Shown one piece after another: positions 1-8,729 of a stretch of 64,000 bases of DNA. The position numbers were made by a program, and so were the translations under genes. Where the stretch lies: NCBI GenBank assembly GCA_964625855.1, contig CAZVFC010000050.1, positions 4,371 through 68,370 of the forward strand, read 5' to 3'. Numbering within the stretch: position 1 is the first letter of the stretch; each line of letters opens with the position of its first letter. Origin of the DNA: JAPLUA01 sp964625855 (GTDB taxonomy: Bacteria > Verrucomicrobiota > Verrucomicrobiia > Limisphaerales > UBA8199). The notes beneath the pieces were generated by a model, which was not told the origin of the DNA, searched no databases, and saw nothing but the letters and a program-made list of their open reading frames with translations.

Positions 1-2074
1 CCTTCGTATCATCCTGGGAGACTTCCACAAACTTGGCCTTGATGTTGATCTGCGGTGGCGCCGTGTTCATCCCCGCTACTACTGCCTCAATGGTGTCCAG
101 GTCCCGCAACGTCGCCCGAACAATGATCATGCCATGGCGGTCGTGGTAGAAGAGCGACTTGGGGGGTTGCAAGTCCACCCCCGCCTTGGCGAGGCAGTCG
201 CGCAAGGCCGTCATTACCGCCACCGACTCGTTGGTCCAGACGGGGCCTGTCGGCACGAACAGGTATTCAAGCAGCGTGCTCGGATCAACCTTGAAGGTGC
301 GGACATATAAGGGCGGCGACTCCGGGCTACTTCTGTCTGAGAAGACCACGCCGTAGTCCTCGATTGAGTACTTGATTGGCCGGCCAGCGACTTTCACGAT
401 GGCATCCAGAGCGTCCGCCAATCGAAGGTTGGTCAGGGCCGGCTGGATTGTTATGGGGAGAGAGTGCAGCTCCACCGCAGTGAGAGAGGTGGCTGGCTTT
501 AGCGGTCCCACCCAGGCTTCCAGGTAGTCATCCCCCGGCGTGTTCGCACTCGCGGGGGACTTGAGGAGGAAGTTGACGCCGAGCTTCTCCGGGTCGCGCT
601 TCCTGCTCTCGTCGGCGAGGCTGCGCACCACTTCGCCGAGCGGCTGCCGGCTGAAGGAGACGCTGTCCAGCCGGATGCGCTCAAGTTTGGTGATGATGGC
701 CTGACGGCCCTGGCTGGCACGGACAAGATTCGTGCGGGCGTAGGGGCTCGGGACAGGCAGCTTGTCGGGCAATTGCGCCCGTGCTCGGCCGGACCTTACC
801 TCTGAAATCAGGTTCAGGTAATACATGGCCGGCTGATTTTGCCGGTCTTCCTTGAGGGCCAGTCTGAGCTTGGCCTCCGCCTGATCCAATTTGTTCATTT
901 CATAGAGCAGCTTGCCGTCTTGCACCAGCCTTCTGACCCTGGCTTTCCGGTCCAACACCAAGCCGGCTTCGGCCGCGCTTTGAGAGATGAGACCATTCGT
1001 CAAAACCGGGGCCGCAGACGACCCGGAGCCGGCGCTCGGCGCGGGCGCCTCCCCCATCGGAACGGCCAGCGCCGCAAAGCCAAGCACTCCGACCAGCGCG
1101 GCGGCGCTCAGACCGGCCTGGCGGGGCGGGCGGAAATCCATGAGCCGCTCGATACGCTGGCGCAGGGAACTGCGGGATTCGAGAATGCCAACGAGGCCGA
1201 GACTCGCCAGCGGGCGGTGCAGGGCCAGCTTGGCGACTTCCAGCAATGTGGGGGCATAGGTCTCCGCGTCGTCGTTGAGCGCCAGCATGACTGCATCGTC
1301 CACCGCCTCCTCGCGCACGCGCCGGATGCGGGCATTGGCGAGCCAAAGCAACGGATGCCACCAATAGACAATTTGCAGCAACGCCTGGGCGCAGTTGACC
1401 CACACATCGCACCGGCGGAGGTGGAACAACTCGTGCAGCAGCACGGCGCGCAGTTGCGCGGGCGCAAGTTGCTCGACTAGCGAGCGCGGCAGCAGGATCA
1501 CCGGGCGGAACAAGCCGCACACAGCGGGGGATTGGGGGTAGTCCGTCAACCTGAGCCGGGCCGGGTGCGGCAGCTCGGGGATGATCTCGTTTACCCAGCC
1601 GGGAGCCACCGCCGCCCTGCGAGCCTGACGGGCAACCTGGCGCCAGCGCGCGAGCATCCACGCGAGCAGTGCGAGGCCGACGCCAACCATTCCGACAAAC
1701 ACCCAGGCGGCGGGTGTCAGACGCGGTCGCGATGGCACCACGAAGGCTGGCGTGGCAGCGGTTGGCAGCACCGGCGTCGGAGTGGCATCGTAGGTGACTA
1801 CAACGGCGGTTGGGCGATGTCTTGCTGGCGCCACTTTCCCCGGGCGCAGCCACCAGCCGGCGCTGGTGGGAAAGGCCAGCGACGGTGGAAGCAGCAGCTT
1901 AACGAGCACCACCAACCACAAGGCATAGCGCACCGCCGGGCGCAGTCTCCGTCTCAGCAGCAAGTCCAGGGCGAATAATACTCCAATCAGCAGACTGGAT
2001 TGCCAGAGCATTGGCCATGCGAAGCGGATGGCGTGGTCGGCCCACAAGTTCAGAGTCTCGATCAGCAGGTTCAT
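1..2074 (-). CDS. BlaR1-like M56 peptidase fused to secretin-like C-terminal region (partial)
   Basis: Membrane metallopeptidase of the BlaR1/MecR1 (M56) type, expected to sense a signal and cleave its partner repressor. Of 691 codons visible, the start is the ATG 25 nt after the BlaI-like gene; the 3' end lies outside the window. Two membrane helices are near residues 17-40 and 49-66 and a third near 123-145. The zinc motif HELFH is at 214-218 with EEAVDD at 255-260 as the likely third-ligand region. After another hydrophobic stretch (about 321-340) a TPR-like segment follows, then text resembling secretin N-domains (end: VRATLRDLDTIEAVV, then QINIKAKFVEVSQ). Ordinary BlaR1 has a penicillin-binding sensor instead, so this sensor differs. 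Family call is firm; the secretin assignment is by motif memory. Confidence 0.85.
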   Translation of the reverse strand, partial: MNLLIETLNLWADHAIRFAWPMLWQSSLLIGVLFALDLLLRRRLRPAVRYALWLVVLVKLLLPPSLAFPTSAGWWLRPGKVAPARHRPTAVVVTYDATPTPVLPTAATPAFVVPSRPRLTPAAWVFVGMVGVGLALLAWMLARWRQVARQARRAAVAPGWVNEIIPELPHPARLRLTDYPQSPAVCGLFRPVILLPRSLVEQLAPAQLRAVLLHELFHLRRCDVWVNCAQALLQIVYWWHPLLWLANARIRRVREEAVDDAVMLALNDDAETYAPTLLEVAKLALHRPLASLGLVGILESRSSLRQRIERLMDFRPPRQAGLSAAALVGVLGFAALAVPMGEAPAPSAGSGSSAAPVLTNGLISQSAAEAGLVLDRKARVRRLVQDGKLLYEMNKLDQAEAKLRLALKEDRQNQPAMYYLNLISEVRSGRARAQLPDKLPVPSPYARTNLVRASQGRQAIITKLERIRLDSVSFSRQPLGEVVRSLADESRKRDPEKLGVNFLLKSPASANTPGDDYLEAWVGPLKPATSLTAVELHSLPITIQPALTNLRLADALDAIVKVAGRPIKYSIEDYGVVFSDRSSPESPPLYVRTFKVDPSTLLEYLFVPTGPVWTNESVAVMTALRDCLAKAGVDLQPPKSLFYHDRHGMIIVRATLRDLDTIEAVVAGMNTAPPQINIKAKFVEVSQDDTK

Positions 2075-2099
2075 GGCATGGGTTAATGGTTGCAGGACT

Positions 2100-2492
2100 T
2101 CAGGCCGCCTTCGCCCCTTTCCTTTTGGCTTTGATGAGCGATTCCAGTTCCGTCAGCTCATCCGCTGAGAGTTTGCCGGTGTCCAGCAGGCACTGGACCA
2201 TCGGCGTGAGGGCCCCGTTGAAGGCATGTTTGAGGGCGTAAAACAGCTCGCCCCGCTGCGCCTGTTCACGGGTAACCGCCGACCGGTAGAGGGTAGGGTG
2301 CCGCTCCTTCTCCGCGGCCAGCAGGCCCTTGGCCACCATGCGGTCCATTAGGGTGCGCACCGTCGAATAGGTCCAGCCCGTCTGCCGCCGCAGCATCTGC
2401 CGGATATCCGGCGCCGTGCAGGGCTCGGTTTCCCAGACGGCTTTCATGATCGCCCACTCCGCCTCGGTCAGTTCGATTCCAGGTTTTGGCAT
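2100..2492 (-). CDS. blaI: BlaI/MecI-family transcriptional repressor
   Basis: Winged-helix repressor of about 130 aa, the usual BlaI length. The text LTEAEWAIMKAVWE, then GWTYSTVRTLMDRMVAKGLL, is the typical BlaI HTH and recognition-helix region. The reading frame is open upstream to 2546, but the ATG at 2492 gives the family-typical N-terminus MPKPGIELTEAEW. It lies just upstream of the M56 peptidase on the same strand, the standard repressor-protease operon: the protease is expected to cut BlaI and free the promoter. Two operator-like palindromes lie directly in front of the gene, so autoregulation is likely. Confidence 0.93.
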   Translation of the reverse strand: MPKPGIELTEAEWAIMKAVWETEPCTAPDIRQMLRRQTGWTYSTVRTLMDRMVAKGLLAAEKERHPTLYRSAVTREQAQRGELFYALKHAFNGALTPMVQCLLDTGKLSADELTELESLIKAKRKGAKAA

Positions 2493-2522
2493 AGCATGTC
2501 TTTCGCTGGCGAGCACAATCTC

Positions 2523-2563
2523 TACATTTGTAAAGGATGTCAACAACGATCTTTACAAATGTA
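2523..2563. promoter_or_regulatory. Twin BlaI-type operator (TACA-N2-TGTA dyads)
   Basis: Two copies of a TACAnnTGTA dyad, TACATTTGTA (2523-2532) and TACAAATGTA (2554-2563), are reverse complements of each other 31 bp apart. With flanking bases they form a perfect 13-bp inverted repeat (2523-2535 and 2551-2563). TACA/TGTA dyads are the known BlaI/MecI operator core. The pair lies 31 bp upstream of the blaI start, where it can cover the promoter. Confidence 0.85.
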
Positions 2564-2731
2564 AAGAGTTCGAGGGCCGGCGCAGAGACCCCGCGGGCCA
2601 GGGACGAGGCGGGCACGGCCCGCGGCGCGGCGTGCGGTTTGTGTGTCCGGCATCACTGTCAGCCTGCTTTCAAGACAGGAGGCCAGAGCGCCCGCAGGTT
2701 AGCAGTCTATGCCGGACGCGAAGTAACCGGG

Positions 2732-3580
2732 TCAAAAGGCTTCGTTGGGGTGCGCCGCAAGCCACTCGCTGAAGCCGGGCAGGCGGAAGGAGAGCAGCCT
2801 CTGCGCCTTGGCGCAATTGAGCGAGGTATCGGGCGCGCGCGGGGCTCCGGCGTACTCCTTCAGCGACGCAGGCTCGATCCGGGGATGCAGTCGCGGCCAC
2901 CGCGTCGCCAGGAGCTGACCGATCTGGTGCCGGGACATCCTCTCGCTGCCGGCGACGTGGTACAGGCCGGTTCGGCTCTGGCCCGCTAATTCCCAAATCG
3001 CGCGCGCCGTGACCCTGGCGGCAACGGGAGAACGGTACTCGTCAGTGAATAGTCGCAGGCATTGTCCCGCTTGCCAGGCCCGGCGCATTTGCTCGTTGAA
3101 TCCGCGGTCGCCTGTGGGGGAGGTGCCGCCGTTCAACGATGTGCGGATGACCAGGTGCTTCGGATTGGCGAGCACAATCCGCTCGGCGGCAGCCTTGGTT
3201 TTTGCATAAACGCTCAACGGATCCGGCAGCGAACTCTCGTCGTAATTGCCCGATCGTCCGTCGAAAACCAAATCGGTGGACAGGAAAACAAACGGAATCT
3301 GAGCTGCCAACTCGGCAAGCAGGGCGGTGACTTCGACGTTAAGCTTGCGGGCCAGAGCCGGGTTGACCTCGCAGTCCGGGCTTTTGCTCAACGCGGCGCA
3401 ATGGATGACAAGCTGCGGATCTTGGCGGCGAAATTCGGCGCGGACAGCGGAGGAATCCGCCAGGTCAAGAGCCGCGCGAGTGAGGGCGATGATGGTTGTG
3501 CCAGGCGGGAAGACCGGCGCGTTCCGGGCAAGATAGTTTCCGATGAGTCCGCCGGCCCCCGTGATCCAGATGGTCTTCAA
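2732..3580 (-). CDS. RmlD-like dTDP-4-dehydrorhamnose reductase family protein
   Basis: Extended short-chain dehydrogenase of the RmlD type (dTDP-4-keto-rhamnose reduction or a related sugar-nucleotide step), 282 aa. The nucleotide-binding GAGGLIG is at residues 8-14, FLSTDLVFDG near 99-108, and the catalytic YxxxK pair is Y125/K129 (YAKTK). The start is TTG at 3580, overlapping the stop of the upstream hydrolase gene as TTGA, which implies translational coupling. No other rhamnose genes are nearby, so the exact substrate is open. Confidence 0.8.
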   Translation of the reverse strand: MKTIWITGAGGLIGNYLARNAPVFPPGTTIIALTRAALDLADSSAVRAEFRRQDPQLVIHCAALSKSPDCEVNPALARKLNVEVTALLAELAAQIPFVFLSTDLVFDGRSGNYDESSLPDPLSVYAKTKAAAERIVLANPKHLVIRTSLNGGTSPTGDRGFNEQMRRAWQAGQCLRLFTDEYRSPVAARVTARAIWELAGQSRTGLYHVAGSERMSRHQIGQLLATRWPRLHPRIEPASLKEYAGAPRAPDTSLNCAKAQRLLSFRLPGFSEWLAAHPNEAF

Positions 3581-4470
3581 TCAATCAGCCGCCTGGTCAG
3601 CCCGTCGTAGGCGTCAATGCGCCGGTCTCGCAGAAAAGGCCAGTGGGTACGGGTCAGGTCCACTTCGCTCAGGTCGAGCGACGCAACCAGGATTTCGCTC
3701 TTGGTCGCGCTGGCTTTGGCGAGGATCTGGCCGGAAGTGCCCGCCACGAAGCTTTGTCCCCAGAACTCGACGCCATCGCCCGCGAGCTTCTCATGGCCGA
3801 TGCGGTTGGGGACAGCAACGTAGCATCCATTGGCGATCGCATGGCCGCGCTGGATGATCTCCCAGGCGGAGTGCTGCTGCTCGCCATGCGCGGCTTTCTC
3901 GCCGGGGTGCCAGCCGATGGCGGTCGGGTAGAAGAGAATTTCAGCCCCTTGCAGCGCGGTCAGGCGCGCCGCTTCCGGATACCACTGGTCCCAACAAATC
4001 AGCACGCCGATCCTGGCGTAGCGGGTCTGCCAGGCACGAAAGCCGAGGTCGCCCGGCGTGAAATAAAACTTCTCGTAGTAAAGCGGGTCATCCGGGATGT
4101 GCATCTTGCGGTAGATGCCCAGCAGGGAACCATCCGCGTCAATGACCGCCGCCGTGTTATGGTACAGCCCCGCCGCCCGCCTCTCGAAGAGCGAGGCGAC
4201 TACCACCACCTGTTTCCTTCGCGCAAGCGCCTGGAACGCCTCCGTGCTCGGTCCGGGGATCGGTTCCGCGAGCTGGAAGTAATTGTGGTCTTCGCTCTGG
4301 CAAAAGTATTGCGAGCGAAACAGCTCCTGGGTGCAAATGATTTGCGCGCCCTGAACGGCGGCACGTTCGACTGCCACCAGACATTGCTCCAGATTTTCGG
4401 CCGGATCGGCAGAGCAGGCCGCCTGTACCAGGCCAATCTTCACGCTGGCATGCCGGGTGGGACGCCTCAT
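3577..4470 (-). CDS. aguB: Carbon-nitrogen hydrolase, N-carbamoylputrescine amidase-like
   Basis: Nitrilase-superfamily amidohydrolase of 297 aa, closest in character to AguB, which releases putrescine, CO2 and ammonia from N-carbamoylputrescine. The triad is visible: Glu49 (CTQELF), Lys122 (YRKMHIPDD) and Cys159 (VLICWDQWYPEAAR). The motifs YYEKFYFTPGD and YPTAIGWHP fit AguB better than other nitrilases. The usual partner agmatine deiminase (aguA) is not in this window. It lies 6 nt after the kinase gene and overlaps the next gene by 4 nt, so all three probably share a transcript. Confidence 0.88.
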   Translation of the reverse strand: MRRPTRHASVKIGLVQAACSADPAENLEQCLVAVERAAVQGAQIICTQELFRSQYFCQSEDHNYFQLAEPIPGPSTEAFQALARRKQVVVVASLFERRAAGLYHNTAAVIDADGSLLGIYRKMHIPDDPLYYEKFYFTPGDLGFRAWQTRYARIGVLICWDQWYPEAARLTALQGAEILFYPTAIGWHPGEKAAHGEQQHSAWEIIQRGHAIANGCYVAVPNRIGHEKLAGDGVEFWGQSFVAGTSGQILAKASATKSEILVASLDLSEVDLTRTHWPFLRDRRIDAYDGLTRRLID

Positions 4471-4476
4471 CTCCGT

Positions 4477-5493
4477 TTAGCGGTTGGGCTCGCCTTCGGC
4501 CGCGGGCCCGAACACCTGGGTGCTGCCGCGCGAGGCCTGGACTTCAGCAGGAGGTATGTACTGGCCAAACAGCTCGCGAATATACTTCCCCAGCGTCTCA
4601 TTGGTCGGGCCGTAACCGGAATGGTAGATGTAATGCTCCAGGTCGTAGAGCATTTCATCGCCGCTGGCATACCGCTGATCCAGGTCGCGGGCCAACGCCC
4701 GGTGCAGGATTTCATTGAGGCGGTCATCCACCCGCCGGTCGAGGTTGCGGAAATCGGGGATGGGCAGATTCATCATCCGCTGCCGGGATTCCTCGGCCGA
4801 GTGTCCTTTGAACACGTTGCGGCCCAGCAGCAGTTGCGCCAGCACGACCCCGGCGGAGAACAGGTCCGACCGCTTGTCCGTGATCTGGAAGTTCGCCTGC
4901 TCGGGGCTCATGTAGTCGGCCTTGCCCGCCACGACCTCGCCTTCATTATCCACCAAGAAGCCGCGCGCCTTGGCGATGCCGAAATCGGTAAGCTTCACAT
5001 CGCCCTCGAACGCGATCATGATGTTCTTGAAACTCACGTCGCGGTGCACGATGCCCAGCGCTTTGCCGTCTTTGTCGGTCTTGGCGTGGGCGTAAGCCAG
5101 CCCGCGCGCGACGCGGCTGACGATGAACACCGCCAACTCCTTGGGCAACACGCGTTTCTTGTCCGCCACCTGCTGCGCGAACTGCTCCAGGTTCACGCCG
5201 CGAATCAGTTCCATGGCGATGAAATAGAGGCCGTTGGTCTCGCCCAGGTGATACGTCTGAACAATGTTCGTATGGATCAAGTCCGCAACCAGCTTGGCTT
5301 CGCCGATGAAGTTCTCAATGAACTGCTTCTGGTCGGCGTAGTTCTGGCGAATCACCTTGATGGCGACACGCTTGACGAATTCGCGCGCGCCATGCTGCTC
5401 GGCTTCGTACACGATCCCCATGCCGCCCTCGACGATCTTGCGCGTGATTTCGTAGCAAAACTCATTTTGAATCGTGAATAGGGCCACGCGCAA
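4477..5493 (-). CDS. Serine/threonine protein kinase (soluble, PknB-like fold)
   Basis: Hanks-type kinase domain filling almost all of 338 aa, without a membrane helix or sensor domain. Visible parts: glycine loop VEGGMGIVYEA (about 21-31), Lys46 (VAIKVI), HRD at 150-152, Asn157, DFG at 170-172 and MSPEQ of the APE motif. The catalytic loop reads HRDVSFKN rather than HRDLKPEN; HRDVS variants occur in other bacterial kinases, so activity is still expected. The start is TTG at 5493; the catalytic domain begins shortly after. Being cytosolic, it likely works with a separate partner protein. Confidence 0.9.
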   Translation of the reverse strand: MRVALFTIQNEFCYEITRKIVEGGMGIVYEAEQHGAREFVKRVAIKVIRQNYADQKQFIENFIGEAKLVADLIHTNIVQTYHLGETNGLYFIAMELIRGVNLEQFAQQVADKKRVLPKELAVFIVSRVARGLAYAHAKTDKDGKALGIVHRDVSFKNIMIAFEGDVKLTDFGIAKARGFLVDNEGEVVAGKADYMSPEQANFQITDKRSDLFSAGVVLAQLLLGRNVFKGHSAEESRQRMMNLPIPDFRNLDRRVDDRLNEILHRALARDLDQRYASGDEMLYDLEHYIYHSGYGPTNETLGKYIRELFGQYIPPAEVQASRGSTQVFGPAAEGEPNR

Positions 5494-5570
5494 ATCTTGG
5501 TGTAACCGGAACCCAAGTCAAGCTTGGGCCACGCTCCCGGGCATTCCCCGGCCAGAATTGGAGTCCCCAA

Positions 5571-5584
5571 TTTTCTTAAGAAAA
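5571..5584. promoter_or_regulatory. AT-rich 14-bp palindrome in divergent kinase/HU promoter region
   Basis: TTTTCTTAAGAAAA is a perfect palindrome in the 192-bp gap between the divergently transcribed kinase and HU genes, followed by an AT-rich stretch. It may be part of a promoter or an operator; no protein is implied. Nothing else stands out in this gap. Confidence 0.3.
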
Positions 5585-5685
5585 TATATCATTTTCCACT
5601 TGCGCCAATGGCTCTAAGCGCTTTAATTGGCCGGAAGTCGAACGACTTCAACTAGAGCAAACAACAACAGTACACTAGACAGACT

Positions 5686-5973
5686 ATGGCAAAAGCACTC
5701 TCTAAATCACAAATCGCCGCCGCAATCGCCGACAAGAACGGGATAACCAAGAAACAGGCTGTCCAGATCCTCGAGTCCATTTGCGAATTGGCCTATAAGC
5801 AAGCGAAGAACACGTTCACCCTGCCGGGCCTCGGCAAGTTGGTCCTGGTCAATCGCGCCGCCCGTATCGGTCGCAACCCGGCCACCGGTGAACAGATTCA
5901 AATCCCCGCTAAGCGCGTCGTGAAGTTCCGCGTGGCGAAGGCCGCCAAGGACGCCATCCTGGGCGCCAAGTAA
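5686..5973 (+). CDS. HU-family DNA-binding protein
   Basis: Histone-like HU/IHF protein of 95 aa. The core RIGRNPATGEQIQIPAKRVVKFR is the DNA-gripping beta-arm, and the N-terminal helical dimerisation half (KSQIAAAIADKNGITKKQA) is intact. It is monocistronic: a divergent kinase lies upstream and a rho-independent terminator directly downstream. Expected role is nucleoid compaction and bending. No clear Shine-Dalgarno precedes the ATG. Confidence 0.95.
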   Translation: MAKALSKSQIAAAIADKNGITKKQAVQILESICELAYKQAKNTFTLPGLGKLVLVNRAARIGRNPATGEQIQIPAKRVVKFRVAKAAKDAILGAK

Positions 5974-5991
5974 TTAAGCCCTTTTCTCACA

Positions 5992-6022
5992 GGCACTCTG
6001 ATGCACTCAGGGTGCCTTTTTT
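5992..6022 (+). terminator. Rho-independent terminator of the HU gene
   Basis: A 10-bp stem GGCACTCTGA / TCAGGGTGCC (one G-T pair) with a 5-nt loop is followed by six T, 18 nt after the HU stop codon. The next gene starts 8 nt after the T run. Confidence 0.9.
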
Positions 6023-6030
6023 GTTAGCCT

Positions 6031-7002
6031 GTGAAGATCGCCGTCGTGGGCTGCGGTGCCGTCGGGAGCTATTACGGCGCCAAACTTGCGCGCGTCGGCC
6101 ATGAAGTTCATTTCCTGCTCCGCTCCGACTACGACGCGGTCCGGCGGCAGGGCGTGCGCATTCAGAGTCCGGATGGCGATTTTCAGGTTCAGCCCCACTG
6201 CGCCAGAATCCCACAGGAAATCGGTCCTGCCGACCTTGTCGTCATCGGGCTCAAGACGACGGCCAACGAGCAGTTCAACCAACTGCTTCCGCCGTTGGCA
6301 GGTCCAGCGACGGCTCTGCTTACACTACAGAACGGTTTGGGCAACGAGGAGCAACTCGCGCGCCTGTTCCCGCCGACGCAAATCATGGGTGGGCTTTGCT
6401 TTGTTTGCCTGAATCGAGTCGCGCCAGGTGTCATCCGGCACATTGGTTACGGGCAGGTCGTCCTGGGTGAATTCCAACGCCCGCCCGAGCCTCGCACCCA
6501 TGAGATGGCCGCCCGGTTCTGCGAGGCGGGCGTGCCCTGCACCGTCTCAAAAGACCTGGCGCGAGCGCATTGGGAGAAGTTGGTTTGGAACATCCCCTTT
6601 AACGGACTCGGGGTCGCGGGCGCCGCTGGCTTTGATGCCCTCGAACGACTTGCCCCCGCCGCCCGACCTTCGGTTCCCGCCGCTCGAACCGCAACCTACC
6701 AGCCGTGCCTCACGACCGACCAGCTTCTGGCCGACCCACGCTGGGCGCGGTGGGTGCGAGACCTGATGCTCGAAGTGATCGCCGCCGCACGCGCCCTCGG
6801 CTTCGACATTCCGGATGCATTCGCCGATGAACAAATCACCCGCACTCGAACGATGGGCGCTTACAAGGCTTCCACGCTGATTGATTTCGAGCGGGGCCAG
6901 CCCTTGGAACTGCAGAGCCTATTCCTGGAACCACTGCGTCGAGCAACCGAGGCCGGCGTGGGTATGCCCAGGCTTACGGCTTTGTGCGCGGCTTTGAGCT
7001 GA
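6031..7002 (+). CDS. panE: 2-dehydropantoate 2-reductase (ketopantoate reductase)
   Basis: NADPH-dependent reductase of 323 aa (ApbA/PanE family), making pantoate for coenzyme A synthesis. The Rossmann motif VGCGAVGSYYGAKL is at residues 6-19; LKTTANEQF, LTLQNGLGNEE and the C-terminal HWEKLVWNIPFN are characteristic. The start is GTG immediately after the HU terminator. A proline/alanine-rich stretch around residues 210-230 is longer than usual. Because the family includes other 2-oxoacid reductases, pantothenate function is likely but not certain. Confidence 0.85.
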   Translation: MKIAVVGCGAVGSYYGAKLARVGHEVHFLLRSDYDAVRRQGVRIQSPDGDFQVQPHCARIPQEIGPADLVVIGLKTTANEQFNQLLPPLAGPATALLTLQNGLGNEEQLARLFPPTQIMGGLCFVCLNRVAPGVIRHIGYGQVVLGEFQRPPEPRTHEMAARFCEAGVPCTVSKDLARAHWEKLVWNIPFNGLGVAGAAGFDALERLAPAARPSVPAARTATYQPCLTTDQLLADPRWARWVRDLMLEVIAAARALGFDIPDAFADEQITRTRTMGAYKASTLIDFERGQPLELQSLFLEPLRRATEAGVGMPRLTALCAALS

Positions 7003-7171
7003 CGTTCCCTCGCCTTTGTCTCTGCCGGTTGCGCCGCTCGCGGACAGATTCCCAGACGAGCACGCCGACAATGACGATGGCACCACAAGCCAACAGGTTC
7101 GCATCTATTGTTGCGAACCAAGGTTTAATGCAAACAAACATAGCCCGGTTTTCCAGGAGATTTTTGGCCAA
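6974..7171 (-). CDS. Possible small single-helix membrane protein
   Basis: A 65-aa frame with one clear hydrophobic helix (LLACGAIVIVGVLVW) followed by a strongly basic tail (RERRNRQRQRR), the usual topology of a small inner-membrane protein. It overlaps the 3' end of panE on the opposite strand by 29 nt. It might be coding or chance; the membrane pattern is the only support. Otherwise the 268-bp gap before gltX shows nothing recognisable. Confidence 0.3.
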   Translation of the reverse strand: MAKNLLENRAMFVCIKPWFATIDANLLACGAIVIVGVLVWESVRERRNRQRQRRGNVSSKPRTKP

Positions 7172-7270
7172 GCTAGGCGCCCCTTACCAAGTAGTCAAGG
7201 AAAGTCGGACTTGCGGAAAGCCGGGCAGCGGAGGGTTGCGGGGCGGCGGATTCTGGGTCAGACTGGGGGC

Positions 7271-8617
7271 GTGAAACCACGCGTTCGCTTTGCGCCCAGT
7301 CCCACGGGCTTCCTGCACATCGGCGGAGCCCGGACGGCGCTCTTCAATTGGCTCTACGCCCGCCACGCGGGTGGCGCTTTCATCCTGCGCATCGAGGACA
7401 CCGATGCCGCGCGCAACACCCAGGCCGCCGTGAATGTCATCCTGGACGGCTTGCGCTGGCTCGGGCTGGATTGGGACGAAGGGCCGATCAGCGGCGAGGC
7501 CACCGGGCCGAGCAAAGGCGACTGCGGGCCCTACTTCCAAAGCCAACGCCGGGAGCACTACCAGCGCCGGGTTGAGGCTCTGCTCTCGCATGGCCTGGCT
7601 TATGAGAGTGAAGGCGCTATCAAGTTCAAGATGACACGGGAACCAATCCTCATCCCCGATGTGGTGGTAGGGGATGTGAGGCGCGAGCTGACCGACCGCG
7701 AGCAGGCGGACCCGGACTTCATCCTGGTGCGATCGGATGGCCAGCCTGTGTTTCATCTGGTCAACGTTGTGGACGACCTGGAGATGAGGGTCACACATGT
7801 CGTCCGAGGCGAGGACCACCTGAGCAACACAGCCAAGCACATCGCGTTGTTTCGCGCGTTTGGCGTCGAGCCCCCCAAATACGCCCACATCCCTCTCATT
7901 CTGAACATTGACGGCAGCAAGATGAGCAAGCGGGACAAGGGGGCCTCGCTTACGACCTACATGGAGGAGGGCTACGCGCCGGAGGCGCTGGTCAACTACC
8001 TCTGCCTGCTCGGCTGGTCCCCAAAAAACAACCGCGAGAAGATGCCGCTGGCGGAGGTGGTGGAGACGTTCGACCTGTCGCAAATCCTCCGGCACAATGC
8101 CCGGTTCGACTTGACAAAGCTGGTCTGGCTCAACGGCGAATATGTGCGTGAAATGGACGACGACCGCTTCTACGAGCAATCCATCCACGCCCTGGCCCGC
8201 GCCGGCCTGGACACGAACAAGCTCCCCGTTGCCTACGTCAAGGCGGCGCTCGACACCTGCAAAGGCAAATTCAAGCTCTTCGGTGAGTTGCCCGCCTACG
8301 CCGGTTTTTACTTCCGGGAAGAAATCGAGTATGACGCGGAGGCCGTCCAGCGCGAATTCACCCCTGAAGCCAAGCCGCGCTTAGCGAAACTGCGTGAGGC
8401 CCTGGCCAGCCTGGAGCCGTTCGACGCCGACCCGATCGGCGTTACCCTGAAGACCGTGGCCCAGGAGCTGGGCGTGAAGGCCGGTGTGCTTGTGCATCCG
8501 ACGCGCCTGGCCTGCTGCGGCAACACCGCCGGCCCGAGCCTTTACCACCTGCTGGCCATTCTCGGCAAAGAACGCGCGTTGCAGAGGATTGACCGCGCGC
8601 TGGCGCGGATGGGCTGA
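7271..8617 (+). CDS. gltX: Glutamyl-tRNA synthetase
   Basis: Class I synthetase charging tRNA-Glu, 448 aa. The HIGH-equivalent is FAPSPTGFLHIGGART at the N-terminus and the KMSKR loop is SKMSKRDKG. The reading frame is open upstream to 7016, but the GTG at 7271 gives MKPRVRFAPSPTGFLH, the family-typical start. RIEDTDAARN and VVRGEDHLSNTAKH are intact. The C-terminal anticodon-binding half is slightly short compared with the usual 465-500 aa. It is convergent with the next gene and has no obvious terminator. Confidence 0.95.
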   Translation: MKPRVRFAPSPTGFLHIGGARTALFNWLYARHAGGAFILRIEDTDAARNTQAAVNVILDGLRWLGLDWDEGPISGEATGPSKGDCGPYFQSQRREHYQRRVEALLSHGLAYESEGAIKFKMTREPILIPDVVVGDVRRELTDREQADPDFILVRSDGQPVFHLVNVVDDLEMRVTHVVRGEDHLSNTAKHIALFRAFGVEPPKYAHIPLILNIDGSKMSKRDKGASLTTYMEEGYAPEALVNYLCLLGWSPKNNREKMPLAEVVETFDLSQILRHNARFDLTKLVWLNGEYVREMDDDRFYEQSIHALARAGLDTNKLPVAYVKAALDTCKGKFKLFGELPAYAGFYFREEIEYDAEAVQREFTPEAKPRLAKLREALASLEPFDADPIGVTLKTVAQELGVKAGVLVHPTRLACCGNTAGPSLYHLLAILGKERALQRIDRALARMG

Positions 8618-8729
8618 GTGCAAGCAAGGACGCCTCGCCCATTCGTCCGCACCAGCCCAAACTCAGGCGTTTCGGCTAAACGGCCCTGCCACATTTGAAG
8701 TCAAAGGTCAGCGCCGGGGAAGGCTGGAG

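Noticed and set aside
3643..5481. 612-codon open frame on the plus strand opposite the amidase and kinase genes
   Set aside because: Mirror of two real genes; the antisense frame is open because of high GC codon bias, and the translation shows no family motifs.
7016..7270. 85-codon N-terminal extension of GltX
   Set aside because: The typical GltX start MKPRVRFAPSPTG is at 7271; upstream text lacks similarity to any synthetase and contains no ribosome site.
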